Source: Lepidodermella squamata
Taxonomy: Eukaryota > Gastrotricha
DNA: 64,000 bases
Direction of reading: 5' to 3'
Assembly: GCA_047495785.1 (NCBI GenBank)
Contig: JBLDXI010000068.1
Coordinates: forward strand, 22,596-86,595
Shown: positions 27,513-39,303 of the stretch, one piece after another
Position numbering within the stretch: the stretch's first letter is position 1
Layout: each line of letters opens with the position of its first letter
Position numbers and translations under genes: made by a program
Notes under the pieces: model-generated
What the model was told of the DNA's origin: nothing
Database searches by the model: none
Seen by the model: the letters and a program-made list of their open reading frames with translations, nothing else

Positions 27513-27585
27513 GGTTCTGTGGTGTAGTGGTTTAGCACTCTGGACTTTGAATCCAGCGACCCGAGTTCGACTCTCGGCAGGACCT
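27513..27585 (+). tRNA. tRNA-Gln (UUG)
   Basis: Unit F copy of 2373-2445. Confidence 0.96.
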
Positions 27586-27661
27586 CAATTTGTTTTGCCT
27601 GCCATAACCCGGGACGAATATTTTCAATCTTGAGTTTTATTACAACGAAAGACTGTTGAAC

Positions 27662-27733
27662 GGCCTGTTGGTCTAGTGGTATGATTCTCGCTTAGGGTGC
27701 GAGAGGTCCCGGGTTCAATTCCCGGACAGGCCC
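27662..27733 (+). tRNA. tRNA-Pro (AGG)
   Basis: Unit F copy of 2522-2593. Confidence 0.97.
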
Positions 27734-27797
27734 TGGTTTTTTTCGCATCATCAGGATATGCACATGTCACGTAAGCTAGTCAGGCTAGTCTCGCGAT

Positions 27798-27870
27798 GAC
27801 TCCGTAGCTCAATTGGCAGAGCGTCTGACTCCAGATCAGAAGGTTGCGTGTTCAAGTCACGTCGGGGTCA
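27798..27870 (+). tRNA. tRNA-Trp (CCA)
   Basis: Unit F copy of 2658-2730. Confidence 0.96.
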
Positions 27871-27937
27871 TAATTTTGAAATTATTTGGAGTAAATTTCT
27901 CAGCTTACAGCCTGCTTCAGGTTAGCTGAACTCATCT

Positions 27938-28011
27938 GGCCGCTTAGCTCAGTTGGTTAGAGCGTCGTGCTAATAACGCGAAGGTCGTGAGTTCGATCCT
28001 CCCAGTGGCCA
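27938..28011 (+). tRNA. tRNA-Ile (AAU)
   Basis: Unit F copy of 2798-2871. Confidence 0.95.
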
Positions 28012-28082
28012 CTCATTTTTTGGCTTTCTCGCCGTTCTCTCAACAAGACGAAAAGATATTGCGGAGTAACATCGCCACCAAA

Positions 28083-28168
28083 CCCGCGATAGCTCAGCTG
28101 GTAGAGCGGAGGACTGTAGATGCAACGCAGCTATCCTTAGGTCGGTGGTTCAAGTCCGCCTCGCGGGA
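28083..28168 (+). tRNA. tRNA-Tyr (GUA) with intron
   Basis: Unit F copy of 2943-3028; intron 28120-28132. Confidence 0.96.
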
Positions 28169-28242
28169 GTTGACAGCTTTTTGAGTTAAAAATTGTGTGT
28201 AATTGTTTTGCTGAGAGCTCTCGTCCATGTTGTGATGCAACA

Positions 28243-28324
28243 GTCGCTATGCCCGAGTGGTTAAGGGGTCTGACTCGAAATCAGATGCGGTTTCCGCGCG
28301 TAGGTTCGAATCCTACTGGCGACG
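28243..28324 (+). tRNA. tRNA-Ser (CGA)
   Basis: Unit F copy of 3103-3184. Confidence 0.97.
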
Positions 28325-28420
28325 CTCAGTTTTTGGCTGCTGCAGCAGGGAGTAAGCTAGCTATTCAAACTACTACAATGACCTTAAACATCGTCAGACC
28401 ATGACTGACGCGCATGCAAG

Positions 28421-28492
28421 TCCTTGGTAGTATAGTGGTTAGTATCCCCGCCTGTCACGCGGGAGACCAGGGTTCGATTCCCTGCCAAGGAG
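28421..28492 (+). tRNA. tRNA-Asp (GUC), recombinant junction gene
   Basis: Hybrid flanks exactly as at 12419-12490, including the upstream TCAGACC variant, so the two junctions probably descend from one event. Confidence 0.97.
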
Positions 28493-28554
28493 AACCTTTT
28501 TTCGCTATTCGAAATTATAATCTATTTGGAGATCAAAGAAGCAAAAAGCGAAAT

Positions 28555-28627
28555 CGCCCGATGTGGGGCTCGAACCCACGACCCTGGGATTAAGAGTCCC
28601 ATGCTCTACCGACTGAGCTAACCGGGC
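28555..28627 (-). tRNA. tRNA-Lys (CUU)
   Basis: Second unit F copy of 1488-1560. Confidence 0.97.
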
Positions 28628-28709
28628 TGAGACAGTGTCATCTAATCCCAAATTTTGAGAAGAGCCAAAAGAATCTGTTGATACAATGATGCTATCTCTA
28701 AAAAAAATT

Positions 28710-28782
28710 CGAGGCTGCCAGGAGTCGAACCTGGAATCTTCTGATCCGTAGTCAGACGCGTTGTCCATTGCGCCACAACCCC
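28710..28782 (-). tRNA. tRNA-Arg (ACG)
   Basis: Second unit F copy of 1643-1715. Confidence 0.96.
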
Positions 28783-28877
28783 GCTGTGCATTTCGATAAT
28801 AGTTTTCCTCTTGTGGTCTCAGCTTATCCGTACTCGTACCAGGCATTTTCACCGCACTAGAGCTGTTCATCGTGACA

Positions 28878-28894
28878 GCTTCTGTGGCGCAATT

Positions 28895-28934
<40 letters not shown>

Positions 28935-28951
28935 GAGCCCACCCAGGAGCG
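28878..28951 (+). tRNA. tRNA-Asn (GUU)
   Basis: Second unit F copy of 1811-1884. Confidence 0.97.
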
Positions 28952-29040
28952 CAATTTTTATGTATCTGGGGCGGAAGAAATAAATGCACGAACTGAAACG
29001 CAATAGTTTTATTGAGTTGCACCAGTTGACTAAAAATTAG

Positions 29041-29122
29041 TGGCAGCGGTGGGATTCGAACCCACGCCTCCGAAGAGACTGGTGCCTTAAACCAGCGCCT
29101 TAGACCGCTCGGCCACGCTACC
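29041..29122 (-). tRNA. tRNA-Leu (AAG), last tRNA gene of the array
   Basis: Second unit F copy of 1974-2055. The repeat ends 45 bp further on. Confidence 0.96.
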
Positions 29123-29167
29123 TTGTTCATGCTTAGACGCTTATTAAAAACATGGTCAGCTAACGCT

Positions 29168-29526
29168 ATTGTATTGTATTTTTATTGTATTTTTATTCAC
29201 TTGTCTTGATGTCACATTTTGTCTTCGGTTCAATTATTGTTATTATTATATTAGAACATCATCTTTTCATAGAATTAGCATGAAAATGTACAGCTTCAAC
29301 TTTGATGGAACGTAGTTTAAAATTCGGTAATAAAAATCAATGATCAACATGGTAGTAAAAACAATCACAGTAGGTAATAATAGCTGTACAGTGTTTTAGA
29401 TTCTCAGCATATAGTATTCAACGCTTCTTGTAGTTGCAATAACAGATCGTATAAAATCTGCGCACGGCATCATTTTCGATGTGTAGGAAAATCAACAGAA
29501 AAGTCTCTATTATTATCGGTCGACGA
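29168..29526. other. Array edge and intergenic spacer
   Basis: Begins with TATTG and TTTTATTG repeats directly at the point where tRNA-unit homology stops, then AT-rich single-copy sequence up to the stop codon of the next gene. Read on the minus strand the TATTG tract contains AATAAA motifs and could serve as a poly(A) region. No gene is seen. Confidence 0.6.
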
Positions 29527-31936
29527 TTATCGATTGAGAAGAAAGCCGGCGGCGATGAGCGCAGCGAGAGCGCCGGCTGAAATGAGCGACGACGGCGGCG
29601 GCATGACGCGGCCGGCCGGCGACAGAATGATGGGCGGCGCGTGTTGCGTGACGTTGCAGACGCGCGACAGCTCCGTGGTGTAGCCGAGCAGCATGTTCAC
29701 CGAGTTGACGATGCGCGCGTCGCCGCCGCGGCGCATGCACGCGATGAGGCACGACTCGTGGTAGCCGACCGTGGTCACCGAGCGGCACGCGTCCTCGCAC
29801 TCGTCCGCGTACGTGCTCGTCTGCTTCGCCGCCTGCAGGTTCACCACCTCAGACTTGTAGTCGATGTCCTCGGTGCGCGAGCACGAGTGCACGAGTACGC
29901 CCGTCGCGAAGCCGAGGTCGAAGTCGGGCGACGACACGACCAGGTCGTAGAACTGCCGCGCCCGCACCATCACGAACATGGACAGCTGGCCGACGCCCGC
30001 GTCCGTGATCTTCACCACCTGCGTATCGGCCGGGATCTGCTGCCCGTTCACCACCTCGATGCTGATGGTGGACTGGCGGGCGACGGACGACGTGAACGTG
30101 GCCGGCAGCTGGCCGCCCGACGCCTTGTACCACACGATCGGGTCGTGCTGGTTCGTCGGGTTGAAGAAGCGGATGTCGAGCGACGTGACGCCCTGGTCGA
30201 CGTTGAGCACGCCCACGATCTCGACCGTGTCCGTCGTCAGCAGGTCGGTGGCGCCGTTGGTCAGGGGGCAGTAGCGCACGCCGCGGTTCATCGACGCGAC
30301 GAACTGGTTCGACCAGATGGCGAGGACGGAGCGCGGCGGGCACGCCTGGCCCTGCACCGGGTTCTGGCGGCGGTAGGCCGGGTCGAGGTACACGAGCGGC
30401 ATGGCGACGCCGGGCAGGCCCTGGAACACGTAGAGCGCGCGCAGCATCAGGTACACGAGTTCGGCCGAGCACGACGTCGAGCGGAGCATGCGGCGCTTCA
30501 CGCACTGCAGGCCGATGTCGGAGGAGGCGGTCGCGACGTTGATGTAGACGTCGAGCGGGCGGTCGCGCGAGCCCGAGCCGATGACGCGGTTGTACCAGCG
30601 CGCGCACGGGTTGATGACCAGGTCCTGCAGGTCGTCGGCCGACACGCACAGCCCGCTCGCGTTCGAGTACGCCGCGCCCACCTCCCACTGCTCGTCGACC
30701 AGGTGCACCGGCACCTTCGTGAACAGGTACTTGAGCGTCTGGATGTTGTCGTCAACGTCTGTACGAATTTAAAAAGGCAACAAAACAAGTAAGTAATAAT
30801 CAGACAGAATTATAACAAATACGACCATGTTGATGGCTTCATTGGACCAGCAAAACAACACGAATAAATAATCGGTCCTTGGAATAATTTTTAAGAAAAA
30901 ATGCTATAGATCCAAAGCCGCGGAATCTAGCTCCATAGCCGCGGAACTGTGGTCCGCAAATTTTAGTAAAAGCGCTTCTTTGAAACTTTTCTAACCTAAT
31001 TCTAAACCATAACAATCAAATGGAATTTCGAGTCGCTGCTTAGTGCAACAGTGAAATCGATATAAAAAAGCCTAATTTAATTCGAAAAATCGTTCGAAAA
31101 ATCGCTAGATTCAAAAAATTTCGCTGTATCAAAGAGTTGATAGGCGGTTTGCAGCAATACTAGTCAGAAAACTATTTTTCAACTACAAATTTCAAGTTAT
31201 TCTAGCTTCGGCCTTGAAAATTAGCGATCTCGAGATGACATACAGTCGAGCATCCCTAAGATCGTCAAAATAGGCAAACTAAGCTAACGTTGAGATTACG
31301 CAAAATTGTAAATTAACAGGCTGAGGAATTTCAGAAAATTTTTCCCAGAGGCATAAAAAATTCTCCATCAATAAAAGACTGATGAAACTTACTGATGCAG
31401 TAGCGGCTCCAGTAGTCGGCGGCGATGGCGTGCAGCTGCGACTTGACGGCGGGCGCGCACGACGAGGCGGAGAAGGTCTCGTCGACGCAGTCGGTGAAGG
31501 TCGACTGCGCCTCGGGCACCTTGCAGAACACGGTGACGGCGACGATGAGCGAGCGCGGCGGGTAGAGCGGCGTCGTCTTCGGTTGCACGCCCATGATCTC
31601 GGTGAAGAAGCGGCACTGCTTGATGAGCAGCAGCGCGTCCGGCGTCTTCGGGCACGTCGATGCCGCCGGCGTCGTCGCAACCACCACGCCGCCGCCCGTG
31701 TTGTTCGAACGAGCCGGTGGCGCGGCGGCGGCGACGGTCGTCGAGATCGCCGAGACTGCATTGCCTCCGTTGCCAGAAATCGTGTTCAGAACTCGTGGGT
31801 CAGAAGCACCTGGAGTCGGCGTTGGCAACCCTGATGATGGGTCCTGTGCTGAAACAACGGGCTGTTGTTGGCCATTGACCAGCAGCAATTGGGTCGGTAT
31901 TAACAGCAGTAAAGATAGCGCGAGATTATGCAGCAT
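29527..31936 (-). CDS. Repulsive guidance molecule (RGM)-like secreted or GPI-anchored protein
   Basis: Two exons, 31936-31393 and 30758-29527. Donor GTAAGT at 31392 and acceptor ACAG at 30759 keep the frame (phase 1), giving 591 aa. Visible: a signal peptide (residues 1-22, leucine-rich), a Ser/Thr/Ala linker, a Cys-containing region in exon 1, a second Cys-rich helical region (about 218-290), a von Willebrand D-like segment (about 325-500), a Cys-rich tail (CEDAC and SCLIAC near 502-522) and a C-terminal hydrophobic stretch (about 572-590) typical of a GPI signal. From memory of the family, blocks such as the one around LDIRFF and the stretch ending HSCS...IDYK line up with RGM/hemojuvelin. 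RGMs are BMP co-receptors and neogenin ligands at the cell surface. The GDPH self-cleavage motif is replaced by SNQF (about 331-334). The family call is inference; the exon model is solid. Confidence 0.55.
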
Positions 31937-33417
31937 CGCAATTATATGGGCAACAATCGACTGTATGAATTAATCGATCGATCGAATGAATATGAATGAA
32001 CAACAAGGCGAATGCCGGTAGAGTTATACGTCTGTTGGTTGCGTTGTCGTTTGTAGAGAGTAAAAAAGGAGTAGTGTACAAAACTGTTAATGAGCGTGAA
32101 ATTATAGTGATTTTATGTTCAACAGCATCATTTTCAGACTTGGCGCCTTATTCGCATCAGCAGTTGATCGCACGCTCGCCCCGGGGGCGGCACGCGCCCA
32201 ACCGCATTGCGCAACACCAGCAAACCTTGTTCATTTTTCAACCATTTTCTCTACGCTGTGACGCAAATAATATTTAGGAATTGTGACCTGAATGAACCCT
32301 ATACCTGATCACGCGGTGAGCAACGCCGCCATTCAATTTTCTGGCTGTTTGAAAATTCATAGCGTGATCATTTTTTGAGAGTTCTAATTTTTTATCTGAC
32401 CAAAGTTTTTTCCAGCAATTTTTTTTGAAACACTCAAAATGAAATTCAAGAAATGTGTTGGCTGGGATTGCGGCTTTTCGAAGGTATTACCAGCTCCCAG
32501 CACCTTGATGTCTCTGTTCTCACTCATTGCAGTCAGATTCATTAATTGATAATTTTTTCTGGTTTTAACATGGCCGATAAGCGACCGACCCATAATGCTC
32601 TTGGGGATTCGACACAAATTGAAAATGAAATTGAAGTTAGTGGCGAATATTTGAAGGATTTTTACAGTACTTGGCCTATTATTAGTGCATTAGTGAGATA
32701 ATATTAATCAAAAACTGGTTCTGGCGAGCTTGGAATGTAACGTAACTTGATGAGTAGATTTCGAAAATCGCATTCATTTTCGTGCTAAGATGCGCTACTA
32801 TGGTATGGTGCTAAAATGGCTAACGTAGTCGGTGTACATTTTCATAGTCGTTGGCGTTTCCAATCGGAGCCTAATAGGTAACATTGCAGCGTTGTACGGA
32901 ATTGCGGTTCGAGAAAAAATATCCAGTACTGGCTCTTGATGAAACTACTTACGTACTTTGTCGGTGTTTTCTCGATATTTTCAGGTTCTCAACTCATCAG
33001 TTTTCGGTTTATGTGGATTTTGAATAACAATTATTTTGGGTGCACGTGATTCAGTTTTTTGCCTCGGAACTTGCAACTCATTTCCAGGAAATTGTCGATG
33101 CGGTATTCATCCCAATTGATAGGCTTGCGGTGTGCGATAAACTTTCTTCGGAGTCCATGATTCAAAGACGAATCGAGCAAAAGAAGCACGAGACAGTTGC
33201 ATCTTGTTGAAAAAAAAATCATCCTTCTATATTATTTCAAATTGCTGTTTGTTTGAAAAACTCCGAGTCAGAGATATAGAGCGTACTTTTGATGTGTACT
33301 TTTGAAAATTGCCACTTTGCCTTTACGAGATGAACTCGTCAAAGTCAGGAGCAAACTCGCTTAGAATCTTACAAGTCAAAACAAGCAATTGTTGTTGTCG
33401 GAAAATAGGTCGATTCT
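31937..33417. other. Intergenic spacer, no gene recognised
   Basis: AT-rich single-copy DNA between two minus-strand genes. It should hold the promoter of the RGM-like gene next to 31937. Only short non-homologous open frames are present; no tRNA, repeat family or known motif is seen. Confidence 0.5.
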
Positions 33418-33423
33418 TTTATT
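33418..33423 (-). promoter_or_regulatory. Candidate poly(A) signal of TRMT5
   Basis: AATAAA on the minus strand, about 105 bp after the TRMT5 stop codon. Confidence 0.5.
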
Positions 33424-33528
33424 GCATAAAGCTGTACATTTCATCATCATCGTCATCATCAGCACTAATGAAATAACAAAACCAAACTGAGGAGGAGACA
33501 ACAACAAGTAGATAGATGATGAGAAAGT

Positions 33529-35631
33529 TCAACACGGCGGCGGCGCTGATGTACGATCATTGTCGCCTGGTTTCTGCTGCTGCTTGTTGGCAGCAGCGAA
33601 CAGGGTGCGGCGGGTGAGTTGCACCTGCACGCAGAGCATCTGCTTGTTGGGCGCGACGTTGCGCACGTCGACGACGCTGAGGAGGCCGAGGCGGCGGTGC
33701 AGGCCTTGCAGCGGGTGCGGCCAGCCGAGGTGTTCGCACGCCATGCGAGCCGCGTCCTCGACCGGGTCGGCGGCGCGCGAGAACGTGTACACGTACACGA
33801 ACACAGGCAGCGCCTCATCGTCATCGTCATCATTGCTATCATTGCCACTACTGGGTTGATCTTGATCACCAGCAGTAGCAGTAGCCTCAGTAGCCATGAG
33901 GCCGACAAAGTGCGGCAGGAAGGTGATGGCGAGCGCGGGCAGGTTCATCAGCACGTGCACCCGCCCACCCGCACCACTACTCTTGGATTCGGAAATGATG
34001 TCGTCGAGGCGCGGCCGCAGCACCGTGCGCACGAACTCGCCGGCGTCCACGTTCGACACGGCGGCGAGGCCGTCGGCGACGCGGTTCAGCCGCAGGTTGT
34101 GCGCCAGCCAGTGCGCCGCCGCCGGGTTCAAGTCGTTCGCGAACACGCGCGTCTTCGTGGTGGAACCCCCAGCCGATGCCGTCTTGTTTGTCTTGTTGGT
34201 CTGCTGTGCTGCGGCGGCGGTGGCGGTGAAGGTACGCGCGGCGAGGACGGCGAAGGGGCCGATGCCGGCGCAGGCGTCGAACACGTAGTCGCGGGCGGCG
34301 TCGAGGCGGTCGACGACGCGGCGGTGCTCGGTGGAGAGGCGCGTGTTCCAGTACACGGCCGAGTAGTCGAGGTCGAACAGGCAGCCGTTCTCGCGCACCC
34401 GCGTCTTGAAGTCACGCTCTATAAAGCAAAAAAAAGCAAAACTGCTGTTAAGCAAACTGTTGCAATTTTGATACATTGATACATTGACGATTCGCATGCA
34501 CGTGTCTGATATGTGTCTGGGCCCACTCCATGACTTCTCTTTTGTTACCGTTGTTTCTAAGCTTCCCCAAGTTTATTAACAGGCCCGAAGTCGTTGCAAC
34601 TGTTGTTGGCTACCAGTAAAACGTATCGATTGTTTTTACACCCAAGACAAGTCAACACTAAGCGTAATAGTGTAAACTCTATGGTTCTCTATGGGCCCCC
34701 AATTCCTCTAGATCGTCGTTACTCTCTAGATCGCAATCTTATAGGTAAACCACATTCATTCAACAAGTGCGTATAACGTACCTCCGGCGAGCAGTTCGAG
34801 GTCGAGTTCGCGAAACTTGTTGTCGATGTTTTTCGTCTTGTTGACGACGGTGCGCGCCTGAGGCACCTTGTCGAGCAGCACCTGCCCGATCAGCGCCTTG
34901 TACGGCACCAGCACGTCCTTCAGGTTCACGTGCACGATGTGGCCGACGAGCGAGTAGCCGGAGACCGAGTCGGCGCCCATGGGTAAGACCGCCCGCAGCA
35001 CGTCCTCCTTCGACCACGTGTCGTAGTCGAGCGTCGTCTCAACGCGCCGCATCGACACGCCGTCGCCGCAGCACCGCTTCAACGCCTCGCCGATCGCCAG
35101 CTCACTCGGCAACTCGTCCAACGACCGCACCATCTTCTCAGGGTCGAGCAGCAGCGGCACGAGAGCCGAATCTCCGCCGCCGCCACCTGTTTCCTTTTCA
35201 TTCTCATCACTACAGCTGTTGGTGTTGCCAGTGTTGGAGGGTTGTCGGCGGCGGCGTTTCCTAGCGGCGCCGAGTTTTCGGTAGCGCAGCAGCAAGTCGT
35301 GTTTTTTGAGGATGGCGACCGCGTCCGAGACGCGCGGCCCCGCCGGCACGTAGATGCAGGGCAGGGCGACGCGCAGCGAGAACGCCGCCTTGTCCAGGCG
35401 CGTCATGCCTCGGACGGCGGCGGGCGGGGCGAGCCGTTCGCCCGGCTTCAACTCAACCAACTGTTGAACTCTACTACTGCTATCATCATCATCATCATCA
35501 TCATCATCATGTTGTTTCATCATTATTCTCGCGCTCTTGTTACTGCTTTTCTTCACCTTGGAAGAAGGCACAGGCACAGGCAGCAGCAGTTGTTTGACAC
35601 TTTTCAACAGCGATTGCAGCCACGAACGCAT
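33529..35631 (-). CDS. TRMT5: tRNA (guanine-N1-)-methyltransferase TRMT5
   Basis: Makes m1G at position 37, next to the anticodon, of tRNAs such as Leu, Pro and some Arg, preventing +1 frameshifts; family members act in mitochondria, nucleus or cytosol. Two exons, 35631-34782 and 34418-33529, with donor GTACGT at 34781 and acceptor ATAG at 34419, joined in phase 1 within LLAGE, give 579 aa (human about 509). Seen: the conserved run around NKTKNIDNKFR and LLAG at the exon junction; SAM motif I DACAGIGPF (331-339); acidic motif NDLNP (378-382); and NLPA (442-445), the Trm5/TYW2-class signature. Low-complexity inserts (Asp run 43-51, Ala/Thr and Gly stretches) explain the extra length. The start used is the first ATG. 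It lies 4.4 kb from an array making many G37-containing tRNAs. Confidence 0.92.
35482..35510. repeat. (ATC)n microsatellite coding poly-Asp
   Basis: About nine and a half ATC triplets inside exon 1 of TRMT5, translated as an Asp run on the minus strand. Likely length-polymorphic. Confidence 0.9.
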
Positions 35632-36639
35632 AAACACCGCGTCATTGCGTAAATTCTGTCTTAACTTCTACAAATAATCAAACACACGACTTGAATTGAA
35701 ATTAAAAGTCAACACTCAACAGGGTTAAACACAATAAATCCGAACGTTGAGACATTTTCCGGCAGAAAACTGTGATTTTCGAAACCGTCAATACGCTGGT
35801 TAAACTTCGAGCCAAAAGAGACGCTGAGTGGCCCATTTGAGCTTCTGAAAACTCGTACCAAGAAAATACTTCTTCATCGCAGACTAACTGCCGATTGTAA
35901 GAATTCGATTAAGGAACTTATACATCAGAAGTTCAACAGAAACCAAGCCCAGGAAATATGTGTCAAATCGTCAAACGATAACGATAACGATAAAATGCCC
36001 TCAACCTGACTTGAGAATGCATTCTTTTGAAACAGTTGGCTAGCCTTTTGGTCTGCGTTATCCAATATCATTTCGTTTTCGTTGTTTTTTTCATTTGGTT
36101 TCAAACTTGAAGCAGCTGTCTTTAATAGGATATTTGCTGATCTATTGGTGATTTGGACTGATTTGACTCGAAATTTCGATCACTCGTGACTCACTCGCAA
36201 TTCACCGTGAGAGTAAAAGCAAGTATTATTTCAAGAATAAACCACCCATTTAAGGTATGTATATACTCTATTACACATATCAACAAGGCACAAGAAATGA
36301 GCAAGAGGCTAAAATCGCTGTTTTATTGCCACCGTGGCGCCGCAGCAGCACAAGAAGAAGACGAAGAAGAAGATCAAGATCGAGAATAAACACACAAATA
36401 CACAACTTATCTCCGATGGTGATGATGATGATGAAATTGTACTAAACTCTGATCATCATCATCGCCATGATGGATGAGCAACAATCAATAAGTACACAGC
36501 CGATGTGTCGTCGATGATGATGATGATGCATACACTTATTATAGTTATTTGTTATCATAGATAAAGTAGTACAAGAAGTAGTACAAAAACCGCACAGCAC
36601 ATGGAGAGCGAGCAATCTAATCAAATGGCTAAGAAATAG
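35632..36639. other. Intergenic spacer between TRMT5 and WDR5
   Basis: Contains the TRMT5 upstream region, and purine-rich (about 36345-36385) and GATGATG-rich (about 36415-36535) low-complexity stretches. A minus-strand AATAAA at 36322-36327, about 310 bp past the WDR5 stop, could end its mRNA. No gene is recognised. Confidence 0.5.
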
Positions 36640-38346
<1,707 letters not shown>

Positions 38347-38352
38347 TTTATT
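38347..38352 (-). promoter_or_regulatory. Candidate poly(A) signal of EXOSC7
   Basis: Minus-strand AATAAA about 30 bp beyond the EXOSC7 stop codon. Confidence 0.55.
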
Positions 38353-38379
38353 CATTAGAAAAGTAACACCATTACTGTG

Positions 38380-39303
38380 CTATTTAGCTGAAGCCTTGCT
38401 CTCCTGCTGCTGCTGCTGCTGCTGCTGTTGACTGGTGTTGCTACTCCGCCGCCGCCGCCGCAGCTGGTTGGCAGCGAGTTGCAGCTTCTTGGCCGCAGCA
38501 CCGCCGTGTTGCAGCGCGGCGGCGTACGACTCGGCGCCGAAGCACCCGTCGCCCTCCTTCGCCGCGTACGACAGCCCGGCGGCGTCGAACGCCAGCACGA
38601 ACCGGCAGTTGGAGCACGCCTCCTCCAGCTGGTCGCAGTCCACCACCACACTCGCCGGCCCGATGCGGCTCAGCGTCACGAACGTCGGCAAGCAGCGCCC
38701 GAACGCGTCGTCGTCGCCCAGCCGCACCACCGACACGCACGCCTCGTTCGGGATGTCGAAGTCACGCCCGCCAAAGTCGTTCTCGACGACGCTGAGTCGC
38801 GGCAGCTCGCTCGCCAGCAGCGCCAGTTTCGCCGCCAGCGCGCACGTGTCGTACAGGTTGCCGTCGACGCGCAGCAGCAGAACGTCGACGAACAGCTGCC
38901 ACTGCGACTGCGCCGGCACGACGACGAACGGCGGCGCGGTCCACAGGCGTGCGCAACTGCGGTTGAACACCGCCTCCAGCGTCGTCGCCACGTAGTCGAA
39001 CGCGTCCAGCTCGTCGTAGTTGAAGTGCGACGCCGCTGTGACGGCCGGCGCCACCGAGAATCGCATCGGCTGTGCGCTCGCCTCCGACCGCACGATGTTG
39101 CCTTTCACGGCGACCACCAGTTCGAACGTGCTCGCGCGTACGCTAACAGAGCCGAAAGCGCCGCTCACAACGTCGAATTCGACTTGAAGTGGGCGGTAGT
39201 CGTCGTTTTTACGCCCATCACCTCGGCAATCTGCTGATACGCCGCCGAAAACGAACAGCTTCTCCGCATCGCTGATGCCACGAATCGCCAGTTTACTAGT
39301 CAT
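38380..39303 (-). CDS. EXOSC7: Exosome complex subunit EXOSC7 (Rrp42)
   Basis: One of six RNase PH-like ring subunits of the RNA exosome, which processes and degrades RNA, including faulty tRNA and rRNA precursors, in nucleus and cytoplasm. 307 aa from the ATG at 39303 (human 291). Residues about 10-60 match the family (SDAEKLFVFGGV, then DGRKNDDYRPLQVEFDVVS), followed by the SVSVRAST and VVAVKGN strands. Later come LFVDVLLLRVDGNLYD, LPRLSVVE and QLEEACSNC, the order expected of Rrp42. As in other animals the ring subunit should lack catalysis. The C-terminus has a basic stretch and nine Gln not typical of the family. TTAG just before the ATG could be an acceptor for a 5' UTR exon. Confidence 0.9.
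   Translation of the reverse strand: MTSKLAIRGISDAEKLFVFGGVSADCRGDGRKNDDYRPLQVEFDVVSGAFGSVSVRASTFELVVAVKGNIVRSEASAQPMRFSVAPAVTAASHFNYDELDAFDYVATTLEAVFNRSCARLWTAPPFVVVPAQSQWQLFVDVLLLRVDGNLYDTCALAAKLALLASELPRLSVVENDFGGRDFDIPNEACVSVVRLGDDDAFGRCLPTFVTLSRIGPASVVVDCDQLEEACSNCRFVLAFDAAGLSYAAKEGDGCFGAESYAAALQHGGAAAKKLQLAANQLRRRRRSSNTSQQQQQQQQQESKASAK
38404..38427. repeat. (CTG)8 microsatellite coding poly-Gln
   Basis: Eight CTG triplets; on the minus strand they encode the C-terminal Gln tract of EXOSC7. Confidence 0.9.

Larger units (their letters stand above)
25132..29167. repeat. tRNA tandem array, enlarged terminal unit F
   Basis: Has the same Asp-to-Asp junction as unit C (28421-28492). After repeating Lys-CTT, Arg-ACG, Asn and Leu-AAG it ends in the spacer before Glu-CTC, where single-copy DNA begins. 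It shares linked spacer variants with unit C near 27345 and 28395. Confidence 0.95.

Noticed and set aside
1-29167. A CRISPR array or bacterial or phage tRNA cluster
   Set aside because: The repeats are whole multi-gene units, not 20-40-bp repeats with spacers. The tRNAs lack encoded CCA, end in Pol III T-runs, and Tyr has a eukaryotic intron.
29641-30792. 383-codon open frame on the plus strand
   Set aside because: Antisense shadow of exon 2 of the RGM-like gene. The GC-rich codon usage leaves the opposite strand open; its Arg/Val/Ala composition is artefactual.
33619-34479. 286-codon plus-strand frame opposite TRMT5 exon 2
   Set aside because: Shadow frame with no recognisable motifs. It also crosses the splice acceptor of the real exon.
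38428-39237. 269-codon plus-strand frame opposite EXOSC7
   Set aside because: Shadow caused by GC-rich codons. The minus strand matches Rrp42/EXOSC7 over its length.
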